From positions 74,911,222 through 74,975,221 of the forward strand of contig CP092881.1 of the NCBI GenBank assembly GCA_030710605.1: a stretch of DNA of 64,000 nucleotides, written 5' to 3'. The notes below the pieces were generated by a model. The model saw nothing but the letters and a program-made list of their open reading frames with translations. It did not search any database and was not told the DNA's origin. Made by a program: the position numbers and the translations under genes. Of the stretch, positions 20,593 to 31,439 are shown one piece after another. This stretch comes from Cordylochernes scorpioides. Its lineage: Eukaryota > Arthropoda > Arachnida > Pseudoscorpiones > Chernetidae. The stretch's first letter is position 1, and every line of letters starts with the position of its first letter.

Positions 20593-21950
20593 AAGGTATA
20601 CTGTTTGATTCTCATAAGGAATATTCATATTATACTAGCGGATGTGTACCCGGCTTCGCCCGGGTTTTATCCGACTGAAAGTTTGCCTAACGAATATTAT
20701 ATATTATTAAGTATAATAAACAATGTTAAAGATTAGTTTTAATTATTAATCAAGATTGTGTGTGAATATGTGAGAAAGATGTAATATCGTTGTTGTTTTC
20801 TTGGCCGACTGTTTTACATATGGTGTTATCTTAAAATTGCTTGTTTTGAATATTTTTTTAGATTGAGTTGAATGAATTGCTGAATTTTTTTTTGTATTTA
20901 TATATAAATAAAATAACTCTGTTGAATTTTTTTGTATTTTATCGATAACAGCAAAGTTATGTATTTTAAAGTTAGGAAAAATATTTTGATGTTAAGCAAA
21001 ACCTGCTCCATCTCGTTTTACATAAATGTTGAAAATTTGGTCGAAATTGATGCATTGTAACGAAAGTTTTTAGCGAACACCACTTATGAAATTTGCATTT
21101 TATTAATATAGATTATATATTCATATAATCATTTACGATTTAGATTATTGTTTAGAAATGTTTTTCTAATTATGTTTTTTTCTGTATAGCTTACTACATT
21201 TATTTTACTATATATGTTTGTTCCATGCAATAGTTTTATTCTTATTAGCATTTATATTGTAAGCAGCTTCTCTGCATTTTTACTAACGGCTTTTTTTAGG
21301 GGTAGGCTCAATTTATTGGGAAGTTTTTTCAATCAGATTAGACAAAGGTATACTGATTGATTCTCATCAGGAATATTCATATTATATTATATATTCATAT
21401 AATCATTTACGATTTAGATTATTGTTTAGAAATATTTTTCTAATTATGTTTTTTTTCTGTATAGCTTGCTACATATATTTCACTATTTATGTTTGTTCCA
21501 TGCAATAGTTTTATACTTATTAGCATTTATATTGTAAGCAGCTTCTATGCATTTTTAATAACTGCTTTTTTTAGGGGTAGGCTCAATTTTTTGGGCAGTT
21601 TTTTCAACCAAATTAGACTTTTTTTTTAGGTCTTCTTCCATTGTCTTTTTTTTTTGTTTTGCTGTCATTTGTTTAGGTAGTATTTATATTTATCTGCTTC
21701 ATAATATGTAGCTGCTCATATATATCTATATGGTACAACATATTTTTGATGCTTCTATGCATTTCTATGCATTTTTAATAACTGCTTTTTTTAGGGGTAG
21801 GCTCAATTTATTGAGCAGTTTTTTTCAACCAAATTAGACAAAGGTATACTGTTTGATTCTCATAAGGAATATTCATATTATATTATATATTCATATAATC
21901 ATTTACGCTTTGGATTATTGTTTAGAAATATTTTTCTAATTTCTAATTTT
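20593..21950 (+). repeat. Imperfect tandem repeat in the Helitron 1 5' region
   Basis: 'aaggtatactg' starts units at 20,593, 21,345 and 21,841. Each unit has 'ggaatattcatattat', 'tcatataatcatttacg', 'gattattgtttagaaatat', and in most cases 'tttaggggtaggctcaattt'. The first unit is 274 bp once the nested Helitron (478 bp) is removed. Confidence 0.9.
20635..21112 (-). mobile_element. Small non-autonomous Helitron nested in Helitron 1
   Basis: On the minus strand it starts TCTATATTAATAAAATGCAA and ends with a CCCGGGCGAAGCCGGG hairpin, then CTAG. It is 478 bp with A and T at the two junctions. The same flanking DNA without the insert occurs at 21,370 and 21,870 as 'catattatattatatattc', so the empty site is present in the same array. 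There is no coding capacity; a helicase from elsewhere would be required. Confidence 0.95.
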
Positions 21951-22032
21951 TTTCTTCGTTCTCAGCCCTTGATGTTTTACATTTTTCAGTTATCCTCATT
22001 TTTATTTTTACTAATGCTTTGTGTTTGTAGGT

Positions 22033-24898
22033 ATGCCAAGCCATCAGAGAAGCAATCATTCTCAGCGTTCCAATAGCTCTAGGGTTCAGCATGCTTACAG
22101 ACGGCGCGAAACCAGAGGACAGAATGTTTCAAAGATTGCGTGAACAGTCCGCACGTCAAGCCGCTGTGCGGTCGTTAGAGACACCTGATCCCATCCATTT
22201 TCGCTTACAGGCGCATTCAGAGATATATTCTTCTACTCGGAGGAATACTAGAACAAATAATATTTTCAGCAGCGTTTGGTCTTCTATGGAAAATGCAGGT
22301 TTTAATTATTCTGTTGCTGTTGAATACTTTAAGCACCCTTTAATTTCCCTTGGGATGATGGACACTACATGCAGGTTTTGTGGGGCCTTAAGATGGAAAG
22401 ATGAGTCTTCTGGAATGTGCTGTTCAAACGGGAAAGTCCGTTTGCCATTAATTGACTTACCTCCCGAGCCACTTCGCAGCCTATTATCTGGAGAGAATTC
22501 TGATTCAGTCCATATTTTGAGTAATATTCGCAAATATAATTCCTGCTTTCAAATGACATCATTTGGAGCTAAAAACCAAACCCACTCTGTTACTTTTCCA
22601 ACCACATTTTCTTTCCAAGGCCAGGTCTACCACAGAATAGGTTCACTTATGCCATCTGAGAACCAGCCAAGTAGATTTCTTCAGATCTTTTTTATGGGCA
22701 ATGATGATGATGATGATGATATTCAGACTGATCGAAGATGCCAGCAAATACAGGGAATACGTCGTAATATTGTACAGGGTTTGCAGCGCATGTTGCACCA
22801 ACACAATCTACTGGTTCAACAGTTTAAAACTGCACTTGAAAATCTCCCCAGTGATGCATAGAGAGTTGTTGTAAATGCTTATCGGACACCTCCTGGTCAA
22901 CATCCTAGACGGTATAATGCTCCTACAGCTAATGAGGTTGCGGTTGTCTTAGGTGGTAATCAGTTTGGCTCACGTGACATTGTTTTACGTCAGCGAGATA
23001 ATTTGCTGCAACATGTTAGCGACACACATCGCTTTTATGATGCCCTTCAATATCCTTTAATTTTCTGGAAAGGCCAAGAAGGATATTCTTTTCATATTCC
23101 TCAGATCGACCCAAACACTAGACAGCCTTTGTCAAGTAAAGTGTCTTCTATGGATTTTTATGGCTATTCTATTATGGTTCGCCGAAATAGTCAAAATTTC
23201 ATTGTTCAACTTGGCCAGCTCTTTCATCAATTCCTGGTCGATATGTATGCTAAGGTAGAAAGTGAACGTTTGCGCTATATTACGCTGCACCAGAGAAACT
23301 TGCGTGCAGAGAGTTGTATTCATTTGTGCGATGCCCTGTCAACTGATGCAAATATTAACCCTAATAGCTTGGGTCAAAGGATCATTTCACCATCAGGTTT
23401 TGTCAATAGTCCCAGGTATTTGGCAGAATATACGCAGGATGCTTTTTGTTATGTTCGGAAATTTGGGCGTCCAGAACTTTTTATTACTTTTACAAGTAAC
23501 CCCTCTTGGGAAGAGCTATCTGCAGCCTTGCTACCAGGACAAAAACAGCTGGATAGGCATGATATCACAGCTCGGGTTTTTCGGCAAAAATTAGTTAAAT
23601 TTATTGGGGCTCTAACAAAAGGCCAATTGTATGGATCAACAGTTGCGTGGATGTATTCTGTTGAATGGCAGAAAAGGGGACTTCCTCATGCTCACATATT
23701 AGTTTGGCTAGCAAATAAGCTCCGTCCCACTCAGATAGACACTGTTATATGTGCTGAATTTCCAGATCCTATTCAAGACCACTATTGTATAACATTGTGG
23801 TTAAGAATATGATACATGGGCCTTGCGGTGAGTACAACCCTGTGTCCCCCTGTATGAAGAATAGTAGCTGTTCTAAAAATATCCGAAACAGTTTTTGCTG
23901 GAAACCCAGAGACTAATGAGAATGGTTATCCTTTATATAGGAGACGCTTACCTGAAGCAGGTGGCTTTACTGCAAAGGTTAAAATACGTGGACGCGAAGA
24001 GGTCACAATTGACAATCGTTGGGTGGTGCCTTATTCTCCATTGCTAACGAAGATGTTTTGTGCGCATATCAATGTTGAGAACTGTAGTTCTGTTAAGGCA
24101 ATAAAATATATTTTAAAATATGTCAATAAGGGCAGTGATCAAGCTATTATTAATTTACGCAGAGAAGGTAGAGGTCCTGACCCTCAAAATGAGGTGCGAA
24201 TGTATCAGTGTGCCAGATACATAAGCAGCAATGAAGCTGTTTGGCGTCTTCTCAGCTTCCCTTTACACCAACGCCTTCCAGCTGTTATCCATTTGGCTGT
24301 GCATCTTGAGAATGGAGAACGGATATATATCAATCAAAACACTCTTGCCCATCGAATGCGTAATCCACCAAGGGCATCCCTGACTGCATTTTTTTCAATG
24401 GTTGATCCTGATGAATCTGTGTCGTATCCCCCTGAATTTTTGAATTCACTAGAATTGTCTGGTACACCTTCACACAAAATTGTACTAAAAGTTGGTGTGC
24501 CAGTAATTTTAATACGAAACCTTGATCCACCCCGTCTCTGCAATGGCACTAGATTATGCATCCCTCGAATGGGCACTAATGTTCTCCAGGCTCTAATTTT
24601 AACTGACTCTTTTCGAGGGGAAGAGGTCCTTATTCCTAGAATACCTATTATTCCAAATGATCTGCCTTTTAAGTTTAGACGCTTGCAATTCCCAGTTATG
24701 GTTGCCTTTGCTATGACAATTAATAAATCACAGGGTCAAACATTGCAAGTAGTTGGTGTGCGTCTTGAGTCTCCCTGTTTCTCGCATGGGCAACTCTATG
24801 TAGCATGCTCCCGTGTTTCCAGCCCAAAAAATTTATTTGTCTTTAGTTCTACTTTTAGCAAGACACGCAATATTGTTTATCAGGGGGCTTTGATCTAG
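22033..24898 (+). pseudogene. Helitron Rep/helicase, frameshifted and centrally deleted
   Basis: The start is ATG at 22,033 (MPSHQRSNHSQRSNSSRVQH). The frame shifts within the next 110 bp to the one that is open from 22,091. That frame holds the N-terminal Cys region (CRFCGALRW, then MCCSNGKV), an in-frame TAG at 22,859, and the Rep part. GLPHAHILVWL (about 23,680) carries the HUH histidines, and KAIKYILKYVNKG (about 24,090) the paired tyrosines. Frameshifts fall near 23,790 and 23,870. At about 24,393 the frame jumps from LTAFF straight to DPDESVSYPPEFLNSL, then CNGTRLCI, TINKSQGQTL and YVACSRV, the final Pif1-like motifs. The central helicase with the Walker A and B motifs, several hundred residues in intact relatives, is missing. 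It cannot support rolling-circle transposition. Confidence 0.88.
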
Positions 24899-25469
24899 AT
24901 TTTGACAATTTTGAAAGAGATTTCTTCGAATATAATGCTTTTGGGAAACTTGACTTTTGTAAATACATAATTTGTCAATAATTTGTTCATCATAATTGCT
25001 CTACTGTAGTTTCATCAATAAAGCTTTTTTTACTTTTTTTTCACATTTAATTCATTTACATAACTCTATTCTTGAAAATTGTTTTTTTATGGTGTCAACA
25101 TTTCTGGTTCAATTAAGGTTTTTGTTAGCCTGCAACACACCTTATCATAGCTCATTGCATTTATCAGGATAACTTTGCTGTTTTGATTTTTACACCATTA
25201 ATATTTTCATGACTATAATATTATATTTGTTCGCCGAATTTATAAACAATTTGGTTTGGGTTATGTACATTAAGAATTTGTAAAAATATAAAGGTCAAAG
25301 TTTTACAACAAAAAAAAAAAATTGGAACACCATTTCTCTCCCATTTAATTTAATGATGCTTCATTTATGATTTTTAGAATTGCATTTTTTTATGCGTATT
25401 ATTTTTTAAAAATTTGTGTTAGCAAGACATGGAATATTGTTAAGTTAATGTAATATTAACAAAAAACTT

Positions 25470-25650
25470 TACCAACCCGTGAAGCGTTAGCTCCAGTCTT
25501 TTACCGCTGGGGGCAGCACTGTTAGAGCTAATAAATGCTTTCGATTGGTGCTTACTTTTACATGCTGTTTGTTTTTAGACTAAATTGAAACAAATCAAGT
25601 TAGCATTTTTTCGTGCTTCAAAAGTTAAGATTATATTTTTAACATTTCAT
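25470..25650 (+). repeat. Copy of the Helitron 5' leader region
   Basis: GTTAGCTCCAGTCTTTTACC with the following GC-rich block resembles ATTAGTTCCCGCCTTTTGCC at 20,410. Both then continue 'attggt..', 'tttacatgctg'/'tttacacgctg' and 'aaaaggtaag'/'aaaagttaag'. It suggests a second Helitron start downstream of the first ORF. Confidence 0.6.
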
Positions 25651-25872
25651 AATACTTTTCAAATTAAAGCCGGAAATAATATTGCTTTTTCCCATCCTGC
25701 AGGTCTACATTACACTGCAACATGCTATCATAACTCTGGCTTTTGGCATTGATATTTATATAATGTGAAAGTACTGTTTGCTACCTTAAGCTCTGGAGAG
25801 ATTATAATGTGTCTACAGATCCATCATGTGGAAATCACACCATAGTGAAAATGCATTTAGCTGGTAGCAATG

Positions 25873-25985
25873 TATCACATTTGTAGACATGTGGTGCGAT
25901 TACAGTAAAAGCAGTCGCTACCTACCCACCATGGTTATCATGGCCTGTACCACGCGTACTAGGGATAATTAAAAAAAAAGGAAAC
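25873..25985 (+). mobile_element. tRNA-derived SINE, copy 4, 3' part
   Basis: Has ATTTGTAGACATGTGGTGCG, CCACCATGGTTATCATGG and CACGCGTACTAGGGATAATT with an A run. It is 5'-truncated and lies within the 3' half of Helitron 1. Confidence 0.85.
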
Positions 25986-26524
25986 AAGACCGAATACAAA
26001 TAAATACATTATGTGTGGTTTCAGTTACATTTTGGCTATCTTCAGACAAAGGTACTGAATACATTCAGTAATTTTGTCTTTATATGGCAACAATGCTGTT
26101 ACTGAAACATCACACATATTTTTTATATTTTTTATTTGGTCTTGCTTTATTGCTATTTTTAAAATTGCCCTTGACTATTAGAAAATTATGCAAATTTCCT
26201 TTTTATTTTATATACCATTTTAAAAATTATATTCTTTTGTTAAAATATCCAATTTCCCACACTTTTCTAAAACTGCAACAATAACTAATACAAAATTCTT
26301 CCAAGTCCAGATATTTCAATATTGCAGAAATATATTACATTTATAAAAGTTGCTTAACTATTTAGATATGTAAATGCCGGATTAGGTGCCCTTTAAAATG
26401 TTTGCTCTGGCTGTTTCTTCTTGGACAGCCGAGAGTGAAGTGGACAAAGTGAAATTTTCAGGTTGTGCCGACCATTTTCCTTTATTCACACTAATCATTA
26501 GATTTTTTTTTTAATTTTTAAGAA

Positions 26525-26670
26525 TAAAAGCCCAGTTTGGTTACTTGCACTCACTGGAGGGGTTGGACTTTTTCAAGAATCAGGAGCCATTGGGGCAATT
26601 TTTTTTTTAGAACAAAATGTCTGAATCTGCATTCGATGACCCCGGGTCATGGTTTTTAAAAATTAACAGT
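26525..26670 (-). mobile_element. tRNA-derived SINE, copy 5, head part
   Basis: The minus strand reads from a decayed head (CCCGGGGTCATCGAATGC) through the T-rich link to CCAATGGCTCCTGATTCTTG and the inverse of 'gtttggttacttgcactcac'. The 3' part is missing. It lies 0.5 kb from copy 4 in opposite orientation. Confidence 0.75.
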
Positions 26671-26921
26671 TTAGACCACTCTTCCAAACAGCACTCTATT
26701 CATTAGATGTGTTTGTGAAATGGATCCTATATTTCAGATTTTTTTACAAGCATATCATAATAAAAGAAATTTATTGCGAAAGGTTGTAGTTTTATTTTAA
26801 AAAAAGTTTACAAACAGTTGGGGCCTCTATTCATTCATGAGTAAACCTCGCTCGAACACTACCCAGGCGAAGCCGGGTCCAGTCGGGTAAAACCCGGGCG
26901 TTGCCCGGGCCATTCGGCTAG

Positions 26922-27540
26922 TATCTCATATACCCATGCTCCACTAACACATTCTGCATGTGTCTAACCCATTATTTATATTATAACTAATTGATTTTTT
27001 CACCTTTCACATTTTCCCAAAAGTTTGTAAACACTTGCAAAAATCGAAATATCAATATTATTCGCCTTTATATTATTCGCCGTTATTTATAATGTCTTTG
27101 TATTATGTATAAAGTAATTGTAATGTGTATTATATTATGTATTCGCCGTAATAATATTATTCGCCAAGTAATAAGAAAAACAACGTTTTAAGAAAAACAC
27201 GAAATTTTGGGACAACCTTATATTAAAATTTATATCCTCAGTTAATTGTGCAAATAAAAATATAGAAGAAAGAATTTTTAAATTTGAAATTTAATATCCC
27301 AACAAAAACATTTGAATTGTGATGCCATTGTATATTCTGAATAGAATATTTTAAAATTATTTACAGGAATATAAAAATATGGGACAAAAGAATAAAATAT
27401 TAATTCGAGGAAAATATTTAATTTTATTTTAATGAGAATTCCAAGGAACAATTTATCAACCTCTAGATTCTAATAAGGAAAATATTTTTAAAAATAGCGT
27501 AACTAGAATAGATATATGAGTTTGATTAAATTGTGTTAAA
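26922..27540. other. AT-rich DNA with scattered TTCGCC repeats
   Basis: 'tattattcgcc' recurs at about 27,056, 27,071 and 27,162. No gene or terminal structure. Confidence 0.5.
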
Positions 27541-27800
27541 ACCCGAGGCATTCCTCAGTTGTCGGGGAATACAGGAAGATGACATTGGCGACAAGTTCGT
27601 GGAATTAGAATTTACTGTCCGAGATAAGGTATACAGATGGCCCCTGCCAATCCTTCCTATATCACTCTCTCTGCAAGTACCATATTGGTCTTGAGTTGGG
27701 AAACGCCAGCATCACATCGACCTGCCCACTCTGTGGGAAATAACTCTGGCGGTCTATTGGTGGCGAATTCTTCCCGTGATGGACGCCACCAATGAAAACC
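27541..27800 (+). repeat. Diverged repeat, partner of 28,860-29,120; possible retroelement zinc knuckle
   Basis: 'cccactctgtgggaaataactctggcggtc' here matches the 'ccactctgtgggaaagaactctcgcggtcc' block at about 28,968, both followed by a 'ggcg' segment. One plus frame reads LELGNASITSTCPLCG, similar in form to the C-x2-C tail of LINE polymerases. Too short to classify. Confidence 0.4.
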
Positions 27801-28565
27801 TTCATTATATATATATGGTAATTTAAACCAACAACCTTATATTGTGTATAATATAACAAGATTTTCATGTTGTATAATAAACATACCTATAAATAATTAT
27901 ACGCATGATTGACATGTGTCATTACATCATCATATTTAATGTACTTTGTACAAACTGAGGATAAATAAATAAAACTCTGTAATAGATTAAGAGTTGAGCT
28001 AAAGCAACAGATTGAGATAGAAGTCCATCGAGGCCTAGAAGATGTCAGGGTGTTGCCAGAGTGTACAATATCGCTTCCTATCCACGCCCTTGTTGCATTC
28101 GCTGAAATCCAATACTTCCTCTCGGCAAAGATATATAAAGCTGTCAATTCGCAGAAATATAGTCACTTCGTCATCAGAGAGAGCCCTCGTCAGTTGTATC
28201 CAAGGTCCACCTCATCGACCATGTAGAACAGTATGAACTCTTCTACCTCCATCTTTCGCTCCTAGCTCGACTCCTATCTGTCCATTCGTGTTTTATGTAT
28301 GGACATTCCCAAGCTTTCCACTCTGCCTCGAACACGACTGCCTGTACTCTGTGAGAACTGTTAAAGGTCTTCCAAGGTGCAGAGAGGTACTGGAAACCCC
28401 TCCACATCCTGACTGTTCCTCTCGATCAACACAGTACAGCGAAAGTTGAAAGGGACTCACAACATAGATTTAAAGTCGACTGGATTCCACAACGACAGGA
28501 TTCGACAAGAGTCGATAGGATCTCACACCACAGCGAGAGACCCTCAGTATATCACTTATATATAT
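27801..28565. other. Unassigned sequence
   Basis: Includes a GC-balanced stretch at 28,180-28,530 with no recognisable frame. Nothing else. Confidence 0.4.
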
Positions 28566-28735
28566 ATATTAAAAATAAAAAAGGCATATCCTGACCAGGA
28601 GCACATGTGCTTTTCAGAAGGCAGAGCTCCATCTGGTGGAAGAAAAATCAATTATTTATTGATTTAGCCTGTTCCCTGATATTTGGGCAACCCAATTTCT
28701 TGATATATCAAGAAAAGCCATTCACGAATATATAT
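28566..28735 (+). repeat. F1 repeat fragment (left-arm type)
   Basis: AAAAAAGGCATATCCTGACC start, 'agagctccatctggtgga', 'ttattgatttagcctgttcc' and 'ctgatatttgggcaaccc' follow the left arm of the 29.6-kb fold-back. It breaks off before the hammerhead-like segment. Confidence 0.8.
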
Positions 28736-29192
28736 ATTTATTATGTATTCAAATATATATAATCTTATATATGGACGTTGTAATAAAGTATTTTCAATCT
28801 CTCTCTTTCCACCCATCCATCTCACTTTGTGACCGTTGCTTCACTGATAGATGTTCTTCTACTATGACATGTCCTTGAATCTACAGGGATTTTCCACGTC
28901 GGTCCCACCCCGAACAATGAAGACAGTGTGACATGTACCATCTGGTAATCCGCCAGCCATCACACGTCCACTCTGTGGGAAAGAACTCTCGCGGTCCTCC
29001 GGCGTCTCAATCAAATCATTTATTCAAACAAATCACTGAATCAAATAAATCATTGTATCCATTAAATCACTGAATCAAAAATTCCTCCAGCGTCTCTCCC
29101 GCGGTGGGAGCTACCAATTCACATTACGTATTAATTATAACCATCATATATATATTACCGTCCTTTATGTTTTAATTATATATAACCATCAA

Positions 29193-29482
29193 TTAAAAAA
29201 GTATATATTGGATCAAAATATATTTTTTTTACCAATATTTCAGTTGGTTGAAGGCCAACCTTTTTGAAGGTATTAAAACATATTTATGTCAGAAACAAAC
29301 TCAGCCAATATAACGTCAATAGAATTATGTGGCGCTGGGTTTGTTATTGACTTATAAATATGTTGTAATACCTTGAAAAAGCGTTCAGATAACTGTATTA
29401 TTGGTAAATAAATAATATTTTGATCCAATATAGGTCTTTTTAATTGAAGATATATTTATGGATTGCTCTATTTACAAACATA
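29193..29482. repeat. F2 fold-back element, decayed
   Basis: Arms at about 29,195-29,288 and 29,352-29,446 share 'tattggatcaaaatat' and its inverse, and 'aaccttt..gaaggtatta' and its inverse. GATTGCTCTATTTACAAAC follows (29,461). On the minus strand the left arm reads ACC, UUCAAAA, a stem II GGUUGG..ACCAAC, UGAAA, UA, U, U, GGU: the same hammerhead layout, with stem I ACC/GGU kept but the box lost. Confidence 0.75.
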
Positions 29483-29704
29483 TATAGCTATATATATATA
29501 AAATAATGTGAAAATATAATAAAAATAAAATAATAAAAAATATCAGATGTTTGTTATCAAAATCAAAAAAGGCATATCCTGACCACGTTTACCTGAACTC
29601 TTAGATGTCAGAGCGCCATCTATTGAAACAGAAATCAACTAGACGTTGATTTAATCTGCCCTCTGATATTTGGCCAACCCATTTTCTTGATAAATGAAAA
29701 AAGT

Positions 29705-29749
29705 CGACCACGAACGCGTTTAGGGCTGTTGGCCCTCGTCAGCTTCTGG
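29705..29749 (-). ncRNA. Hammerhead-like core, F1 left arm, G12 changed
   Basis: Minus strand: CUGACGA, GGGC-CAACA-GCCC (a 4-bp stem II), then UAAA where GAAA is expected, then C-GC-GUU and CGUGGU. The 3' side of stem I (CGUGGU) is kept but its 5' partner here reads AGAAG, so stem I is broken. It shows the intact stem II missing from the other arm. Confidence 0.45.
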
Positions 29750-29785
29750 GACCAAAGTTTTTTTGGTCGTAGAGGTACAGTCTGC

Positions 29786-29818
29786 ACCACGCTGACGAGG
29801 GACAACAGCGTTCGTGGT
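29786..29818 (+). ncRNA. Hammerhead-like core, F1 right arm, partial
   Basis: ACCACG (29,786-29,791), CUGACGA (29,792-29,798), GGGACAACAG, CGUU, then CGUGGU (29,813-29,818), an exact 6-bp complement of the first block. The CCC-GAAAC part between is deleted relative to the minus-strand arm. Taken together the arms suggest an ancestor with stem I ACCACG/CGUGGU, stem II GGGC/GCCC and cleavage after GUU. That is inference; neither arm is complete. Confidence 0.45.
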
Positions 29819-29958
29819 TGACTTTTCTTGATTTATCAAGAGAATAGGTTGGCCAAATATCAGGGAACAGGCTATATCAACGTTTAGATGATTTATGTTC
29901 TACTAGATGGCACTCCGCCATCTAAAAGTCCATGTGGTCAGGATATGCCTTTTTGAGT

Positions 29959-30764
29959 TTAATATTTAATCATATATTAGCTATCAAATAAAAGTCGTTT
30001 CAAAGCTAATCTCTTTACACTGGTAGATGCTACTAATTCTCCCGCCATTCTTCCAGCCAGACTTCACTGTTTGATGTCATCGGGAAATAATGTAATAGGA
30101 TTAGAGTTTTACATCGCCCACGCAGAATTAAATATTTTTATTAACGTTGAAAGGGTATTATTATATTTTGGAGGTTTATTAATAGTAAGAGTCTTTTATA
30201 TAAAATTGAAAATATCCATAAGGTAAGATTTCTTTTTTATTTAAGAAAATAAGAACTATATAAAAATAAAAACGAGAGATATTTTTAGGTATTCTGATAT
30301 TATTTTTAACAACACATAAAATATACAGATAATATTAATATTTAAAAATCAAAATATCGAATATTTTAATATTTTATTTAGTTAGATTTATTGTCCAGTT
30401 TATACAATACTACTAATTAAGAAAATATTATTTCATTAACTTGACAAATTACAAAGATGCTTATTTGATAGAGAATATATCAAGCTGATTTATAAACATA
30501 AAGGATACACAAATTCATTTTCTTCACATGGTTTCTCTAAAATTTAATTTTGTAATTTCCCCTCTCAATTGGTATTTACATTAATATCAATTGCAATTCC
30601 TTTTTAACAAATCTTGGAAAGTTTCAATATTCATTCAATATATCTGCATGCCTCGATGTAGTCTATTTTGATTATGTCTTTGGCCAATAAATCCTTTATG
30701 TGATGAATTCTTGTGTTAAGGGATGTTGGTATATAATAATATATCGCCTTTAATAAGAAAAACC
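29959..30764. other. AT-rich DNA, nothing recognised
   Basis: No supportable frame or repeat. Confidence 0.5.
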
Positions 30765-31060
30765 GCCTTTGCCGGTGCCAAGCCCGGATGAAAAAGGAGG
30801 AGGGGGAGCAGTAACTAGCTCACTAAAAAACCTGGGCTCAGTTGGCCCGGCTGATAGTACCCTGTAATGGCTCCTGATCCAGGGATACAGGATGGGTCTG
30901 TACTCCATGTTAGAAGCAGCTGCATATGGCGTCTGTTCTTCATGTCAGAGGCGGCCATTTCTTTTGGAGCTAAGTCGGCCTACCACTGAGTAGTGCTCCC
31001 AGTCTTAATGACAAAGGCATTCAATGTCACCCAGTCATGATGGAGATAAGAAAGAAGATT
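30765..31060. other. GC-rich island of unknown nature
   Basis: About 300 bp with clearly higher GC than the flanks, starting near CCGGTGCCAAGCCCGGATG. No long frame on either strand. The phrase resembles untranslated regions of some animal LINEs, but I cannot confirm that. A PLE relic lies 0.4 kb to the right. Confidence 0.35.
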
Positions 31061-31439
31061 ATCTAATAAAAGGTTTTTAGTACTTTTCAATATATTTCAA
31101 TAGAATAGAGAGCCTCTTAACAGCGAAAAATAAACTATTATATGACTATTTTGAATATATGTATTTAAAATTTCTCCTATAAATGTAGGTATATTTGATA
31201 TGGGCAATGTTTGAGTTCTAATTGAGGTTGTAAAAAGTTAGTTAACAATTTAGCTATTGGGGCAATAGAAGATAGTTGAAAGGCTACCGTGGGATATAGG
31301 GGAATATTTGGTCTATGTTACTTACCATTTATATAACTTTCAGAATCAATGTTACAGATAAATACCTCTTTTCGATTATTCCGGACTTGTTCATTCTATT
31401 GAGTTATAAATAAGCACACGTTTTTTTTCTTTTCTATTG

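Larger units (their letters stand above)
20234..26921 (+). mobile_element. Helitron 1, 6.7 kb, both termini present
   Basis: The 5' end is A|TCTATAAAAATGAAATGCG (20,233|20,234), followed by the CATCACGCAAAATCTACTGA segment common near animal Helitron 5' ends. The 3' end is CTAG|T at 26,918-26,921. It is preceded by the 17-bp hairpin CCCGGGC-GTT-GCCCGGG (26,893-26,909) and another GC-rich hairpin at 26,868-26,880. Insertion between A and T with no target duplication is the Helitron rule. The interior holds the decayed Rep/helicase (22,033-24,898), tandem repeats with a nested Helitron in the 5' region, and SINE pieces in the 3' region. A block like the 5' region recurs at 25,470-25,650, so the 3' part may derive from a second, tandem Helitron. 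Confidence 0.85.
29565..29958. repeat. F1 fold-back element, long arms
   Basis: The arms start AAAAAAGGCATATCCTGACC (left) and its inverse (right). They share the 'gccatct' block, a 'gttgattta/tcaac' region, 'ctgatatttggccaaccc', 'tcttgataaat' and 'accacgaacg', all in inverted orientation over about 190 bp. Each inner end holds a CUGACGA box. There is no coding capacity. Fragments of the same arms occur at 12.1, 17.8 and 28.6 kb, and a relative at 3.7 kb, so it is a dispersed family. Confidence 0.88.

Noticed and set aside
22306-22562. Minus-strand frames opposite the Helitron Rep
   Set aside because: Shadows of the coding strand; no domain.
28160-28200. Minus-strand CUGACGA and CUGAUGA strings close together (possible ribozyme)
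   Set aside because: No stem II hairpin and no GAAA at the right distance; probably coincidence or a very decayed F1 relative.
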